In this document: piece after piece, positions 1 to 8,288 of the stretch | Position numbering within the stretch: the stretch's first letter is position 1 | Layout: every line of letters starts with the position of its first letter | Assembly: GCA_020056305.1 (NCBI GenBank) | Contig: JAGVIA010000035.1 | Span: 1-44,038 of the forward strand | Length of the DNA stretch: 44,038 nt | Direction: 5' to 3' | From: an archaeon | Lineage (GTDB): Archaea > Micrarchaeota > Micrarchaeia > Anstonellales > Anstonellaceae | Program-made: the position numbers and the translations under genes | Notes under the pieces: generated by a model | Databases searched by the model: none | The model's input: the letters and a program-made list of their open reading frames with translations, nothing else | What the model was told of the DNA's origin: nothing

Positions 1-9
1 GGATGAAAA

Positions 10-1221
10 ATGAGAAATGGAGACGGGTGCTGGTTTGATGGTTGGGCTGGGAGGTTTTCGAGGTGGGGTTATGCTTTAAATTTGCAACAGCCTAAAAGCA
101 TGATGACAAGCAGACACATCTCCAAAGAAAGCATGGAGGAAAAAGCCAGGAAAATTTGGCAGGTCCCAAGCAAGCCCCTGGCAAAGGGCGCATGGCTCTG
201 GTGGTTCTGGCTCTTTTTCATTCATGATGAGAACACTGTAAAAACCGGCAAATGCCGCCAGCTCATGATTCTCTGGTCAGTGAAAAACGACAGGCAGATT
301 ACGTGCAATGGGCTTGACATCCGCCTTCCCTGGCAGATAAAAGCAGGCAAGGATGGCTGGGAGCTAAATGGCGCCGCAGCAGCATGGTATTTTGACGGCA
401 AGAAGATGCATGACGATTTCGTGTTAGAAACATCCAAAATGTCTCTTGACCCGAAAGAAAAGAGTCTTGTTGCGCCAGGCTCCGCCCCCAGCTCATTTTT
501 CATGCGCGATGATGTGTATATTACAAAAATAAGGTCGGGCTCGCACCAGTTTGAATTCCACGCAATACAGTCTGACAAAAATCCTGCAGTCGGCCCCCAT
601 CAGGGCGAAACCCGCTTTCCCCTAGGGCTCACGGTGGAGGGCACAAGAATTGAAATTCTGCAGCTTTCAGGCACCGAGTGGCACAATGGCATGGAAACCA
701 GCATCCGTGGAACCGCATACTTCCAGAAAATACTGCTCGCAGCCCCGCCACCGCAATGGTATTGGGGCATCTACCATTTCCCTGACGGCAGCTACTTCAC
801 CTACATGCAAACCTATCTTGGCAGGGCGCTTCTTGCAGGCAATGCATGGAAGGGCGCGCACCTCAAAAAGCCCTCCGCGCCCCTAAGTGCCGACATATAT
901 GTTTACCATGCGCCCTCTGGAAGGTTTTTCGAGGGGCACAAGCTGCAAGTCACCCCTGAAAAAATAGAAGACGGGCTCTGGAGGCACAAGCTCTCAGGAA
1001 TAGGGAACGGATTTGAATTGTCCGCAACAGCAGAATCCTATGCGCATTCCTGCTGGAAGTTTGAGAAGAAAATAGGCGTGCTGCCGGCGCGCTCATCTTT
1101 CATGTACAATGAATACCCCTCAGTGCTAACGCACTTGGAGCTGCGCCTTGCAGGCGGCGAAATTCTGCGCTTTGAAAAGGGAGTTGGCAACATGGAAAAC
1201 TCCTGGGGATTTCTCATCTGA
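10..1221 (+). CDS. Hypothetical protein, possibly lipocalin/AttH/CrtC-like beta-barrel fold
   Basis: Long ORF; the C-terminal half has repeated W/G/F beta-type segments (PQWYWGIYHFPDGSYFTYMQTYLG, ENSWGFLI) resembling AttH/CrtC-like proteins. The start may lie further downstream. Confidence 0.4.
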   Translation: MRNGDGCWFDGWAGRFSRWGYALNLQQPKSMMTSRHISKESMEEKARKIWQVPSKPLAKGAWLWWFWLFFIHDENTVKTGKCRQLMILWSVKNDRQITCNGLDIRLPWQIKAGKDGWELNGAAAAWYFDGKKMHDDFVLETSKMSLDPKEKSLVAPGSAPSSFFMRDDVYITKIRSGSHQFEFHAIQSDKNPAVGPHQGETRFPLGLTVEGTRIEILQLSGTEWHNGMETSIRGTAYFQKILLAAPPPQWYWGIYHFPDGSYFTYMQTYLGRALLAGNAWKGAHLKKPSAPLSADIYVYHAPSGRFFEGHKLQVTPEKIEDGLWRHKLSGIGNGFELSATAESYAHSCWKFEKKIGVLPARSSFMYNEYPSVLTHLELRLAGGEILRFEKGVGNMENSWGFLI

Positions 1222-1351
1222 GGGAAACGGGAAAAACGGCTGAAGAAAAAATAGATGCACGCAAAATCCACGGGCGCAGTGCATTTTGGGCATAATGCCA
1301 TGCAATTGCCAACCTGAGTGCTTTATACACTCCGGAGTGCATATTAGCAAC

Positions 1352-1549
1352 ATGAGCGCGGAAGAAAAACAATTCCTCATCAAGGAATGGGACAAGCACA
1401 TTGAAAAAAATGGCCGCAAGCACGAGATAGCGTGCTTCAGCTCTATCCGCGAAGACACGTTTCGGGAAACGTTTCGGGCCGGCATACTCGGGTTTGTGAA
1501 AATCACTGCCGAAGAGAAGAGGCAGCTCATTGCATACACTGGCCTGTAA
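1352..1549 (+). CDS. Small hypothetical protein (65 aa)
   Basis: ATG at 1352 inside the 1286..1549 ORF, preceded by a TATA-like CTTTATACAC and a perfect palindrome; charged helical protein MSAEEKQFLIKEWDKHIEK... Confidence 0.55.
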   Translation: MSAEEKQFLIKEWDKHIEKNGRKHEIACFSSIREDTFRETFRAGILGFVKITAEEKRQLIAYTGL

Positions 1550-1602
1550 TTGCACATAAGCTCTAAAAACTCCTCATTCCATTTCTACTTGCAGGTGTTA
1601 CA

Positions 1603-2016
1603 ATGCAATCCCGCAAGGAAAAAAATGGCTGCTGGCTCATTCTTGAGCGCGGCGAGGAAATCAAATCTACATTGGCAGAATGGGCGAAAAAGGAAAAAAT
1701 ATCCGGCGCATCCATTTCTGGGATAGGCGGCGTCACTGAAGTGGAATTGGCTGCATTCAATCCAGCGGAAAACAGGTGGACAAGAAAAAAATTCACCGAC
1801 CATTACGAGCTTCTCTCCCTGGCTGGCAACATCAACGAAGATGGCTTGCACGCGCACATGGTGATTGGGGATTTGCAATTCAATATCATTGGCGGGCACC
1901 TTAATTTCGCAAAGGTTTCCACATTCGCTGAAATTTTTGCCATCCCAACGCAACTTGTCGGAAAAGTCCCGATGCCGGATATCGCATTGAAGAAAATAGA
2001 CCTGGGCAAGAAGTGA
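1603..2016 (+). CDS. PPC/DUF296-domain protein (possible DNA-binding)
   Basis: ISGASISGIGGVTEVELAAFNP...HYELLSLAGNI...LHAHMVIGD....GGHL matches the PPC/DUF296 pattern. Confidence 0.85.
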   Translation: MQSRKEKNGCWLILERGEEIKSTLAEWAKKEKISGASISGIGGVTEVELAAFNPAENRWTRKKFTDHYELLSLAGNINEDGLHAHMVIGDLQFNIIGGHLNFAKVSTFAEIFAIPTQLVGKVPMPDIALKKIDLGKK

Positions 2017-2021
2017 TTTGC

Positions 2022-2651
2022 ATGGTTTCAACAATATTCCTAGTCAGGCACGGCGAAGCCGAATCAAATGTCGGCAAGTATTTCGCAGGCTGGCTCGACG
2101 TTCCTCTCACTCCATTGGGCAAGCAGCAGGCAGCGCTTCTAAAAAAGCGCTTAGGCAAGGAAAAGATAGAGCGCGCATTCTGCTCCGACCTCACGCGCGC
2201 AAAGGACACGCTTGCCGCCCTCTCCCTAACATGTTCCATAGAATATGCAAAGGAGTTGCGCGAAAAGAATTACGGCAAGGATCTTGAAGGCGTGCGCTGG
2301 GACAGTGATGAGCAGTATGACAAGTACCACCTTGACGCATACGCGCGGGGCCCGGGCGGCGAAAATTGCGCTGATGTGGAAAAGCGCACCATCTCATATT
2401 TCAACAAGAAGATTTTCCCCGCAAAGGAAGACACGGTGCTCGTGGTCTCGCACCACGGCCCGCTTGTGCTGCTCGCATGCCATATCCTCGGCATGCCGAT
2501 AAAGAACTGGCGCAGGCTGCGCCTGGGCAATTGTGGCTTGTGCATAATCGCAAAAGAAGGCAAAACCTGGCGCGTTCGCCTCTGGAACTCGCTTTCGCAT
2601 TACGGGCTGCAGAGCTTCTCCCCGCTTCTTGCAAAGGAGAAAAAGAAATAG
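2022..2651 (+). CDS. Histidine phosphatase family (phosphoglycerate mutase-like)
   Basis: FLVRHGEAESN N-terminal RHG motif, LTPLGKQQA, later VVSHHG. Confidence 0.9.
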   Translation: MVSTIFLVRHGEAESNVGKYFAGWLDVPLTPLGKQQAALLKKRLGKEKIERAFCSDLTRAKDTLAALSLTCSIEYAKELREKNYGKDLEGVRWDSDEQYDKYHLDAYARGPGGENCADVEKRTISYFNKKIFPAKEDTVLVVSHHGPLVLLACHILGMPIKNWRRLRLGNCGLCIIAKEGKTWRVRLWNSLSHYGLQSFSPLLAKEKKK

Positions 2652-2652
2652 C

Positions 2653-3135
2653 CTATCTTCCAAGCCCTTCGACATGCACTTCCGCTGACGCATTCATATC
2701 TAATGCAAGGGGTATGTCCACGCGAACCGTTAGCCTCCATATATGTATCGCGTTGTCATGCCCGAACTCCAAGCTTGTGGGCATTGCATTGTGCGGAAGC
2801 TGGAAAGATGCAGACAACTCCGCCTTGTAAAGAATCTGCTCTCCCGCAATTTTCTTCTCCTGGAAAAACCAGTTGCTGGAGTGCTCGCGAATCTCTGTCT
2901 TGAGGTCGGTGGAGTACGGGACCCCAAGATCCTGCCTCCTCTGCTGCTCGTCCGGCGTCATCATGCGCGTTACCTGCTCCTTTTTCCTCTCGCTACAAGT
3001 TAGCACTGCATAAACCCCCCGCACCTTTGTCGGCCTGGGCAGCTCAAGTGACACTCTTGCATGCACTGCCTCTCCTGCAGAATAAGATGTCTTGTCAAGG
3101 GCAACTGCAACATTGCCAAACGGGCTTGCTGCCAT
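2653..3135 (-). CDS. Arrestin-like/Spo0M-like beta-sandwich protein
   Basis: Internal start MAASPFGNVAVALDKTSYSAGEAVHARVSLELPRPTKVRGVYAVLTCSE...; typical arrestin-N-like VxLDKxxYxxGExVxxxVxL pattern. Confidence 0.5.
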   Translation of the reverse strand: MAASPFGNVAVALDKTSYSAGEAVHARVSLELPRPTKVRGVYAVLTCSERKKEQVTRMMTPDEQQRRQDLGVPYSTDLKTEIREHSSNWFFQEKKIAGEQILYKAELSASFQLPHNAMPTSLEFGHDNAIHIWRLTVRVDIPLALDMNASAEVHVEGLGR

Positions 3136-3188
3136 AATCTCCCTTCCTGCTGCTATATATTTAAATACCAAATCACATTTTTCAGCCC

Positions 3189-3845
3189 ATGGCAGAAACA
3201 ATAAAGCCCCAAAACGTCCCATCCGGCCTCTACCGCCGCGCAGTCGCCTCGAAAACGGGTCAAAAAGAAGAGTCTGAGCAAAAGGAATGGAAGCCGCCTG
3301 AGCGCGAGAAGCCGCCTTCAGAGCCTTCTTCCCTCTCATCATTCGTGCCAATCGTCCTCTCGATGCTTGCGCTTCTTCTTGCAATGTCCGCAATCTACAT
3401 CTCCATGAATGCAAGCAGGCCGCTTAACCCGTCGGAAAAGGCAGAGCTTGCCATTATGGCAGAGTCGCTTCGCACAATCCAGTCCCGCGACGTCTCGTTC
3501 TCCGTGCCGATAAAAACCACGGTGTTAGTAGACCGCTCCATCGCATTCTCGGAGATGTTCCCCCCGGGCTTTTCTGTTCCCCTTGTGTTTTCCATCCCGA
3601 TAAAGGGCAATGTGGTCGCAGTAGCCCCTGACTCAAACACGATAATACCATACTACATTGATGACGAAATCCCGGTGAACATCAGCGTGCCGGTGGATAC
3701 CGCAACCGCATTTGCTGGAAAGGCAATCCGCATCAACAAGGAGATACCAATCGAATCCCGCTTCACCGTGCCTGTGAACATCCGTGCGGCATACGGCAGC
3801 GAGCTAAATGACATAATAGATTCGCTTGACAAGCTGAGCAAGTAA
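3189..3845 (+). CDS. Single-pass membrane protein of unknown function
   Basis: Pro/Glu-rich cytoplasmic N-terminus, one TM segment (FVPIVLSMLALLLAMSAIYISM), then repeating VPI/VPV beta-type segments. Confidence 0.65.
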   Translation: MAETIKPQNVPSGLYRRAVASKTGQKEESEQKEWKPPEREKPPSEPSSLSSFVPIVLSMLALLLAMSAIYISMNASRPLNPSEKAELAIMAESLRTIQSRDVSFSVPIKTTVLVDRSIAFSEMFPPGFSVPLVFSIPIKGNVVAVAPDSNTIIPYYIDDEIPVNISVPVDTATAFAGKAIRINKEIPIESRFTVPVNIRAAYGSELNDIIDSLDKLSK

Positions 3846-3908
3846 AATGAAGCCGGCAAAGGGCACGCCATCATTGTGCAAATATTTTTTCCATTCGCCG
3901 GCTGCCTC

Positions 3909-4556
3909 TTATTTCCCGGCAAGCTCTGCCTCAATTATTTCCGCAACGCCCGACTGCCCTTGCCACTTCTTCTCCACTTTTTTCACGACGACTTTTTTTG
4001 AGAAGAACGGCGCATCACAAACAAACGTTTCGCCCTCGCCGCCTTCAAAGAAGAAATGCGCAGAAGGGCTGCGCTTTTTCATGTCCGCCATGCATGCGGC
4101 ATCAAATTTGCGCCACAGGAAATCCTCGCCAAGCCCTTCTGCCGCAACCGCGGCAACGCGCGCATCAAAATACTCTGCGACTTCGGATGCAAGCGCCTCT
4201 TTTTTCCTCCAAATGGGCGCAAAGCTCCGTATCCCAAGCTCGTCCGCTATCTGGTCTATCCTCTGCTTCTGGTACTCGCTCTCAATCGCGCCTGCCACCA
4301 CGCCATCCACATGCATTTTGGCAAGCGCCTTCTTCATATCTTCCAGCTCCCGCTCATTGCCCGTTTTCACATATTCCAATGGCAGCCCCATCGCCTCCGC
4401 CTGCAACTTGCACCACTCTACATTGGGGCGGTGGAACATCATCGAGTCCTCTCCGGAAACCATTGTAAGGAGTGAAACGTCCCAGCCGGAAAAAAGAGCG
4501 CAAAAGGCGGCAAACGCGCTGTCCTTGCCCCCTGAGAACAAAACAGCGACTTTCAT
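3909..4556 (-). CDS. dph6: PP-loop ATPase, diphthine--ammonia ligase-like (Dph6/MJ0570 family)
   Basis: MKVAVLFSGGKDSAFAAF PP-loop SGGKDS; VDGVVAGAIESEYQKQRID; GEGETFVCDAPFF. Confidence 0.85.
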   Translation of the reverse strand: MKVAVLFSGGKDSAFAAFCALFSGWDVSLLTMVSGEDSMMFHRPNVEWCKLQAEAMGLPLEYVKTGNERELEDMKKALAKMHVDGVVAGAIESEYQKQRIDQIADELGIRSFAPIWRKKEALASEVAEYFDARVAAVAAEGLGEDFLWRKFDAACMADMKKRSPSAHFFFEGGEGETFVCDAPFFSKKVVVKKVEKKWQGQSGVAEIIEAELAGK

Positions 4557-4582
4557 AAAATCATCCTGGTGGGAAAAGAAAA

Positions 4583-4686
4583 TGGACTGGATGGGATTTT
4601 TGGGCAGCAAAGATAGTTTCTACCAAAGCTCGAACCCATGGCCTCTTCGTTGCGAACGAAGCGATCTACCGCTGATCTACCAGCCC
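4583..4686 (-). tRNA. tRNA-Ala (anticodon CGC) with a ~32-nt intron in the T-loop
   Basis: Minus strand: GGGCTGG TA GATC AGCGGTA GATC G CTTCG TTCGCAA CGAAG AGGCC ATGGG TTCGA [~32 nt] AT CCCAT CCAGTCC A. Acceptor and T-stem pair fully across the intervening sequence, with the G3:U70 Ala identity pair. CCA is not encoded. Confidence 0.88.
4598..4629 (-). other. Putative tRNA intron (non-canonical position, about 58/59)
   Basis: Removing this segment restores T-arm ATGGG-TTCGAAT-CCCAT. The exact boundary is ambiguous by 1-2 nt because of an A-run; UUUGG/CCAAA can pair inside the element as part of a relaxed bulge-helix-bulge. Confidence 0.75.
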
Positions 4687-4694
4687 GTGTTCGT

Positions 4695-4722
4695 TAATTT
4701 ATAAAGCCGCATTTAAATACCT
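4695..4722 (-). promoter_or_regulatory. AT-rich archaeal promoter element upstream of tRNA-Ala
   Basis: Minus-strand GGTATTTAAATGCGGCTTTATAAATT directly upstream of the tRNA 5' end (4686). Confidence 0.5.
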
Positions 4723-4730
4723 TCGAGGTT

Positions 4731-6773
4731 GTGGATCATAAGGTATATATACTACTTGTGGGAGAAGAAATAACAATAGGTGTCTATTTGTTTTACAAAC
4801 CTCAAGCGCCAGCGCACAAGCCCTTTCGGCCTATCGCAAGGCTCGCATTCTACGGTGCCATATTGCTTGCAACTTCAGTATTTCCGCCAAAAGCTTTCAG
4901 CTCATCCATCTCAACCAGCAACACTTCTCCAAACCCTGATAAAATCGAGATAAAGGTAGAGCGGCACACTGCTGGCAGTGAAATACGCAACTCCACTGCC
5001 TCTGGTATTGCCGCGAACATGCTCTCAAGGGAGACCGGCCTTGCGCCCTCAGCGCTAATCCGCAATCATCGCTCGCAAGTGCTTTCGCTTGCATCGCAGC
5101 TTGAGCGCAAAGGCAAACCGCTCACCACTGCCAAATACAATCTTGTTTTTGAAGGCGAAACGCTCTCAATTCCGATTTCAGCCCTGAAAGCAGCGTGCAA
5201 TACACTTGGCGGCGAAAATGATTTGAATCCGAAGACTGGCAAGGATTTGGCAGGCTCGCCATCAACGCATCCAGACGACAGCCCGAATGCCAATCCATCC
5301 CCCGCAACGGATGCGGGACAAGGTCTGAATTCAAATGCGCCAACTTCTCCCGATGCAGCCGGTTTGCAATCAAACCCGCCAACTTCTGGCATTTCACCGG
5401 AAAAATCTCAAACAGACGGTGCAAACAGTCTGGATGCATTCAAAACGCCAGACAAGCAGCCGCGCCCGTTGGGATACGTTCCACCGGATTTCCGAAACTT
5501 GGATTTTGACAGCGGGAAAATTGGCAAAAAGGCAGGTTTGGATCCAGCCTATGCCGGCCTGGCATATGTGCCTCCGGATTTTAGGGATTCGACAAAAAAG
5601 GACAGCGGCAGGAAATCCGAAGCCATTGCAACGCCACGCGGCCTTGACCTCACGGGCTCAAAGCCAGACTTTGGCGGGCCATCATTCCCATGGGGCTTTG
5701 CAGGCTTGCTTTTGGCAGGCGGTGCGGCAATCGTATTTGCAATTGACAAGCTTCTCACGCGCATGATGAACCGCTCCGCATGGCGCGCAGTGCGCCAGAG
5801 GACTCTTTTTGGCGAGATGCTCGAAAATATCCGCGGCATCCCCTCAGCCATCGCTGATTTTGCCCGGTCTGTGCGGGAAAAGCGCTCCAGCATGCGCGCT
5901 CCTGCCATTTTCAGCCCAGCCCGAACATTCGACCCAAGGCAGATATCCAGCTTCCCCGAGCTGGTGCGCGACTCGCTCAAGGCAATACGCGACAACGACC
6001 CGAGCTGGCAGAAAGAAGGCGAGCTTCTGCATCTGATCGGATTCATGAACGCCTCTTTAGGCGACCTGGAGCTTTCCTATCTTGTCAGGCGATACATCAA
6101 GAGCATGCCTCTTCCAAACCCGCTTGGGCTAAATGTCGCAGCAAAGCTTGAGGAAAGCCTGGAGACTGGAAAATACAATGCGCAAGTGGGCAGGCTTGTG
6201 CCATTTGACTCGTCAGCACTTGACGCGCGCATCGTCGTGAACGGGGAAAGCACGCCCGAATCCGATGTCATAATGATGCTCATGAACGAGAAATTCACCC
6301 TCTACAAGCGCATGGCAGAACCAGTCACGCCAGGGCCGGACGGCGGCGGCCCGGGCAAGCGGCGCATGCCAGAAGGCGAGGAAAATGGCTTTTCTGCAAC
6401 TACCTCGCACGTTTCTTCAGCAAGCCAAAACGGCACTTCAAATTCTTCAGCCCAACCTCCCATGCTATCGCGCTTTGACTCCCGCAGGCTCACACCTGAA
6501 GAGCGCGCGATTTTCGGCGACATAATCGCCTGGGCGGCAAAAGAATACGCCGTACGCCCGCGCGGGCAGAAGCAAAATGTGCTAATCGAGGCATACAATG
6601 CCGTTCTCATGCAGTTCAACATGCCTATTGCCTACTCCACGATACAAACTTACATGAAAAAGGCGCAGGCGGAAACAGGAAGCAAGAGCCAGCCGGCAGT
6701 GAACAGAACAGCAAACGCCCCAGCCCGCATCCTAAAATTCGAGCAGCCTTCTCCTCGTGCTAACGCTGCCTAG
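4731..6773 (+). CDS. Large membrane-anchored protein of unknown function with Pro/Ser/Asn-rich linker
   Basis: ORF of 680 aa with an N-terminal hydrophobic segment (FYGAILLATSVF), a low-complexity linker, two copies of a YVPPDFR motif, an internal TM (FPWGFAGLLLAGGAAIVFAIDKLL), and a charged C-terminal helical domain. True start uncertain (GTG at 4731 or later). Confidence 0.7.
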   Translation: MDHKVYILLVGEEITIGVYLFYKPQAPAHKPFRPIARLAFYGAILLATSVFPPKAFSSSISTSNTSPNPDKIEIKVERHTAGSEIRNSTASGIAANMLSRETGLAPSALIRNHRSQVLSLASQLERKGKPLTTAKYNLVFEGETLSIPISALKAACNTLGGENDLNPKTGKDLAGSPSTHPDDSPNANPSPATDAGQGLNSNAPTSPDAAGLQSNPPTSGISPEKSQTDGANSLDAFKTPDKQPRPLGYVPPDFRNLDFDSGKIGKKAGLDPAYAGLAYVPPDFRDSTKKDSGRKSEAIATPRGLDLTGSKPDFGGPSFPWGFAGLLLAGGAAIVFAIDKLLTRMMNRSAWRAVRQRTLFGEMLENIRGIPSAIADFARSVREKRSSMRAPAIFSPARTFDPRQISSFPELVRDSLKAIRDNDPSWQKEGELLHLIGFMNASLGDLELSYLVRRYIKSMPLPNPLGLNVAAKLEESLETGKYNAQVGRLVPFDSSALDARIVVNGESTPESDVIMMLMNEKFTLYKRMAEPVTPGPDGGGPGKRRMPEGEENGFSATTSHVSSASQNGTSNSSAQPPMLSRFDSRRLTPEERAIFGDIIAWAAKEYAVRPRGQKQNVLIEAYNAVLMQFNMPIAYSTIQTYMKKAQAETGSKSQPAVNRTANAPARILKFEQPSPRANAA

Positions 6774-6803
6774 AAAAAAAATAAAAAAGAAGGGAAAAAT
6801 TCC

Positions 6804-7877
6804 CTAGAAGTTCAACGACTCGACATCCGCAACCATCGGCTTCTCCTCTTCCTTGTTGTTTATGCCGAACATCTGCGCGCATTTCAATCCCGTCACAATG
6901 GCGGTGACTGAGACGTTCTGCCCGTTCTCCGGTGACAGGCGCGCGCCGACCTTGATGTCTGCGCTAGGGTCGAATTTCTCCGTTATTCCCTCGCCTATTG
7001 CAATAGCATCGCCAAGCGTGAGCTCTGCGCCGCCGTCTATGTGCAAAAGCGATGCCTTCGCGCCCTCATAGCTGACATCGAGGAGCGGGTGCGTCAGCGT
7101 GTTCTTGATGACGCGCTCGACTCGGTCCTGGCCAGTGCCCTCGCCGACTGAAATAAGCGCAATTCCGCCGTTTTCCATGACCGCGCGCACGTCCGCATAG
7201 TCAATATTCATAAGAGACGGGAACATTATGGTGTCCGCAATGCCGCGCACCGCCTTGCCGGTTATCATGTCCGCAAGCGTGAACGCCTCGTTTATCGGCA
7301 AGTTCGGCGCATATGCCGCAAGGCGGTTGTTGTCAATTACTATTACTGTGTCTGACTTTGCCGCAAGCTGGGAAAGCCCCCACTGCGCCTTCTTTAGCCG
7401 CGCCCTCTCAAGGGCAAACGGGTAGGTAACCATTGAGACGACCACTGCGCCCTGCTGCTTTGCGATTTCTGCAATTACCGGGGCTGCGCCAGTGCCTGTC
7501 CCGCCGCCCATGCCCGCCGTAAGGAACACAAGCTCATTTTCGCCGATTATTTCACGTATTTTTTCCCTTGAGGCTTCCGCGCACTTTGCGGCAACTTCCG
7601 GGAAGCCGCCTGCGCCCAATCCCTTTGTGACGCTCTGCCCGATAAGGACTTTTTTGTGCGCCTGCACCATGCGCAGATGTAGCGCATCGGTGTTTATGGC
7701 AACAGTTGTCGCCGACTTTATGCCGCCTTTCATGATGCGGTCAACGGTGTTGCACCCGCCGCCTCCAACGCCGATTACGGCAATCCGCACCTTGTCATTG
7801 GACATGAGCTCTTCGGTCGTTCCGGACCGCACATCCACCCTGGAAGTAGAAGCCTGCTTTATTATATCCTCAAACAT
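6804..7877 (-). CDS. ftsZ: Cell division protein FtsZ (paralog A)
   Basis: [32 protein letters not shown] tubulin/FtsZ signature, NIDYADVRAVM; ATG at 7877 preceded by GAGGTG. Confidence 0.97.
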   Translation of the reverse strand: MFEDIIKQASTSRVDVRSGTTEELMSNDKVRIAVIGVGGGGCNTVDRIMKGGIKSATTVAINTDALHLRMVQAHKKVLIGQSVTKGLGAGGFPEVAAKCAEASREKIREIIGENELVFLTAGMGGGTGTGAAPVIAEIAKQQGAVVVSMVTYPFALERARLKKAQWGLSQLAAKSDTVIVIDNNRLAAYAPNLPINEAFTLADMITGKAVRGIADTIMFPSLMNIDYADVRAVMENGGIALISVGEGTGQDRVERVIKNTLTHPLLDVSYEGAKASLLHIDGGAELTLGDAIAIGEGITEKFDPSADIKVGARLSPENGQNVSVTAIVTGLKCAQMFGINNKEEEKPMVADVESLNF

Positions 7878-7962
7878 CTGTCCCACCTCTATTTTAGTGC
7901 CTTTTTCGCACCAGTCTGGTCGCGATTCGGATTAATGGGCTCGATATTTAAATATATTTCCT

Positions 7963-8074
7963 TTTTGCCACGGAGCTTGGTGGCAAAATCGTTGCAACGC
8001 AAGCGTTGCAAATCGGTTTTGCGGATTTTTTGGGAAATTCAATTCCGAATACCAAAATAAAAAATTCCGCAAAA
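7963..8074. repeat. Cluster of three inverted repeats between ftsZ and a small Cys4 protein gene
   Basis: TTTTGCCAC/GTGGCAAAA (7963-7988), TTGCAACGC-AA-GCGTTGCAA (7992-8011), TTTTGCGGA/TCCGCAAAA (8017-8074). Confidence 0.8.
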
Positions 8075-8159
8075 CATGCTTCATTTTACGCCGATAAAAT
8101 GCAAAACTTGTGCACCAATTATAAATTTTTTGCAGCCAATCGCTTGCAGGGCGATACAT

Positions 8160-8285
8160 ATGTTCAACAACTACCTCATGTGCGAAGTGTGCAAGACCGA
8201 GCTGACAAGGCCGACTCAGAAGCAGATGATAGACAAGCAAGGCTTTGCGCATTCTTATTGCGCAGGCTGCTACCCGAAAAAATAA
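8160..8285 (+). CDS. Small zinc-ribbon-like protein (41 aa)
   Basis: MFNNYLMCEVCKTELTRPTQKQMIDKQGFAHSYCAGCYPKK with CxxC...CxxC spacing. Confidence 0.65.
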   Translation: MFNNYLMCEVCKTELTRPTQKQMIDKQGFAHSYCAGCYPKK

Positions 8286-8288
8286 ATC

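Noticed and set aside
4557-4610. N-terminal extension of the dph6-like ORF to 4610 (MLPKNPIQSIFFSHQDDF)
   Set aside because: It would overlap the tRNA 3' end; homologous PP-loop proteins start at MKVAVLFSGGKDS (4556).
3847-4704. 285-aa plus-strand ORF
   Set aside because: Antisense to the dph6-like gene and the tRNA-Ala; Ser/Pro-rich translation typical of the opposite strand of a real gene.
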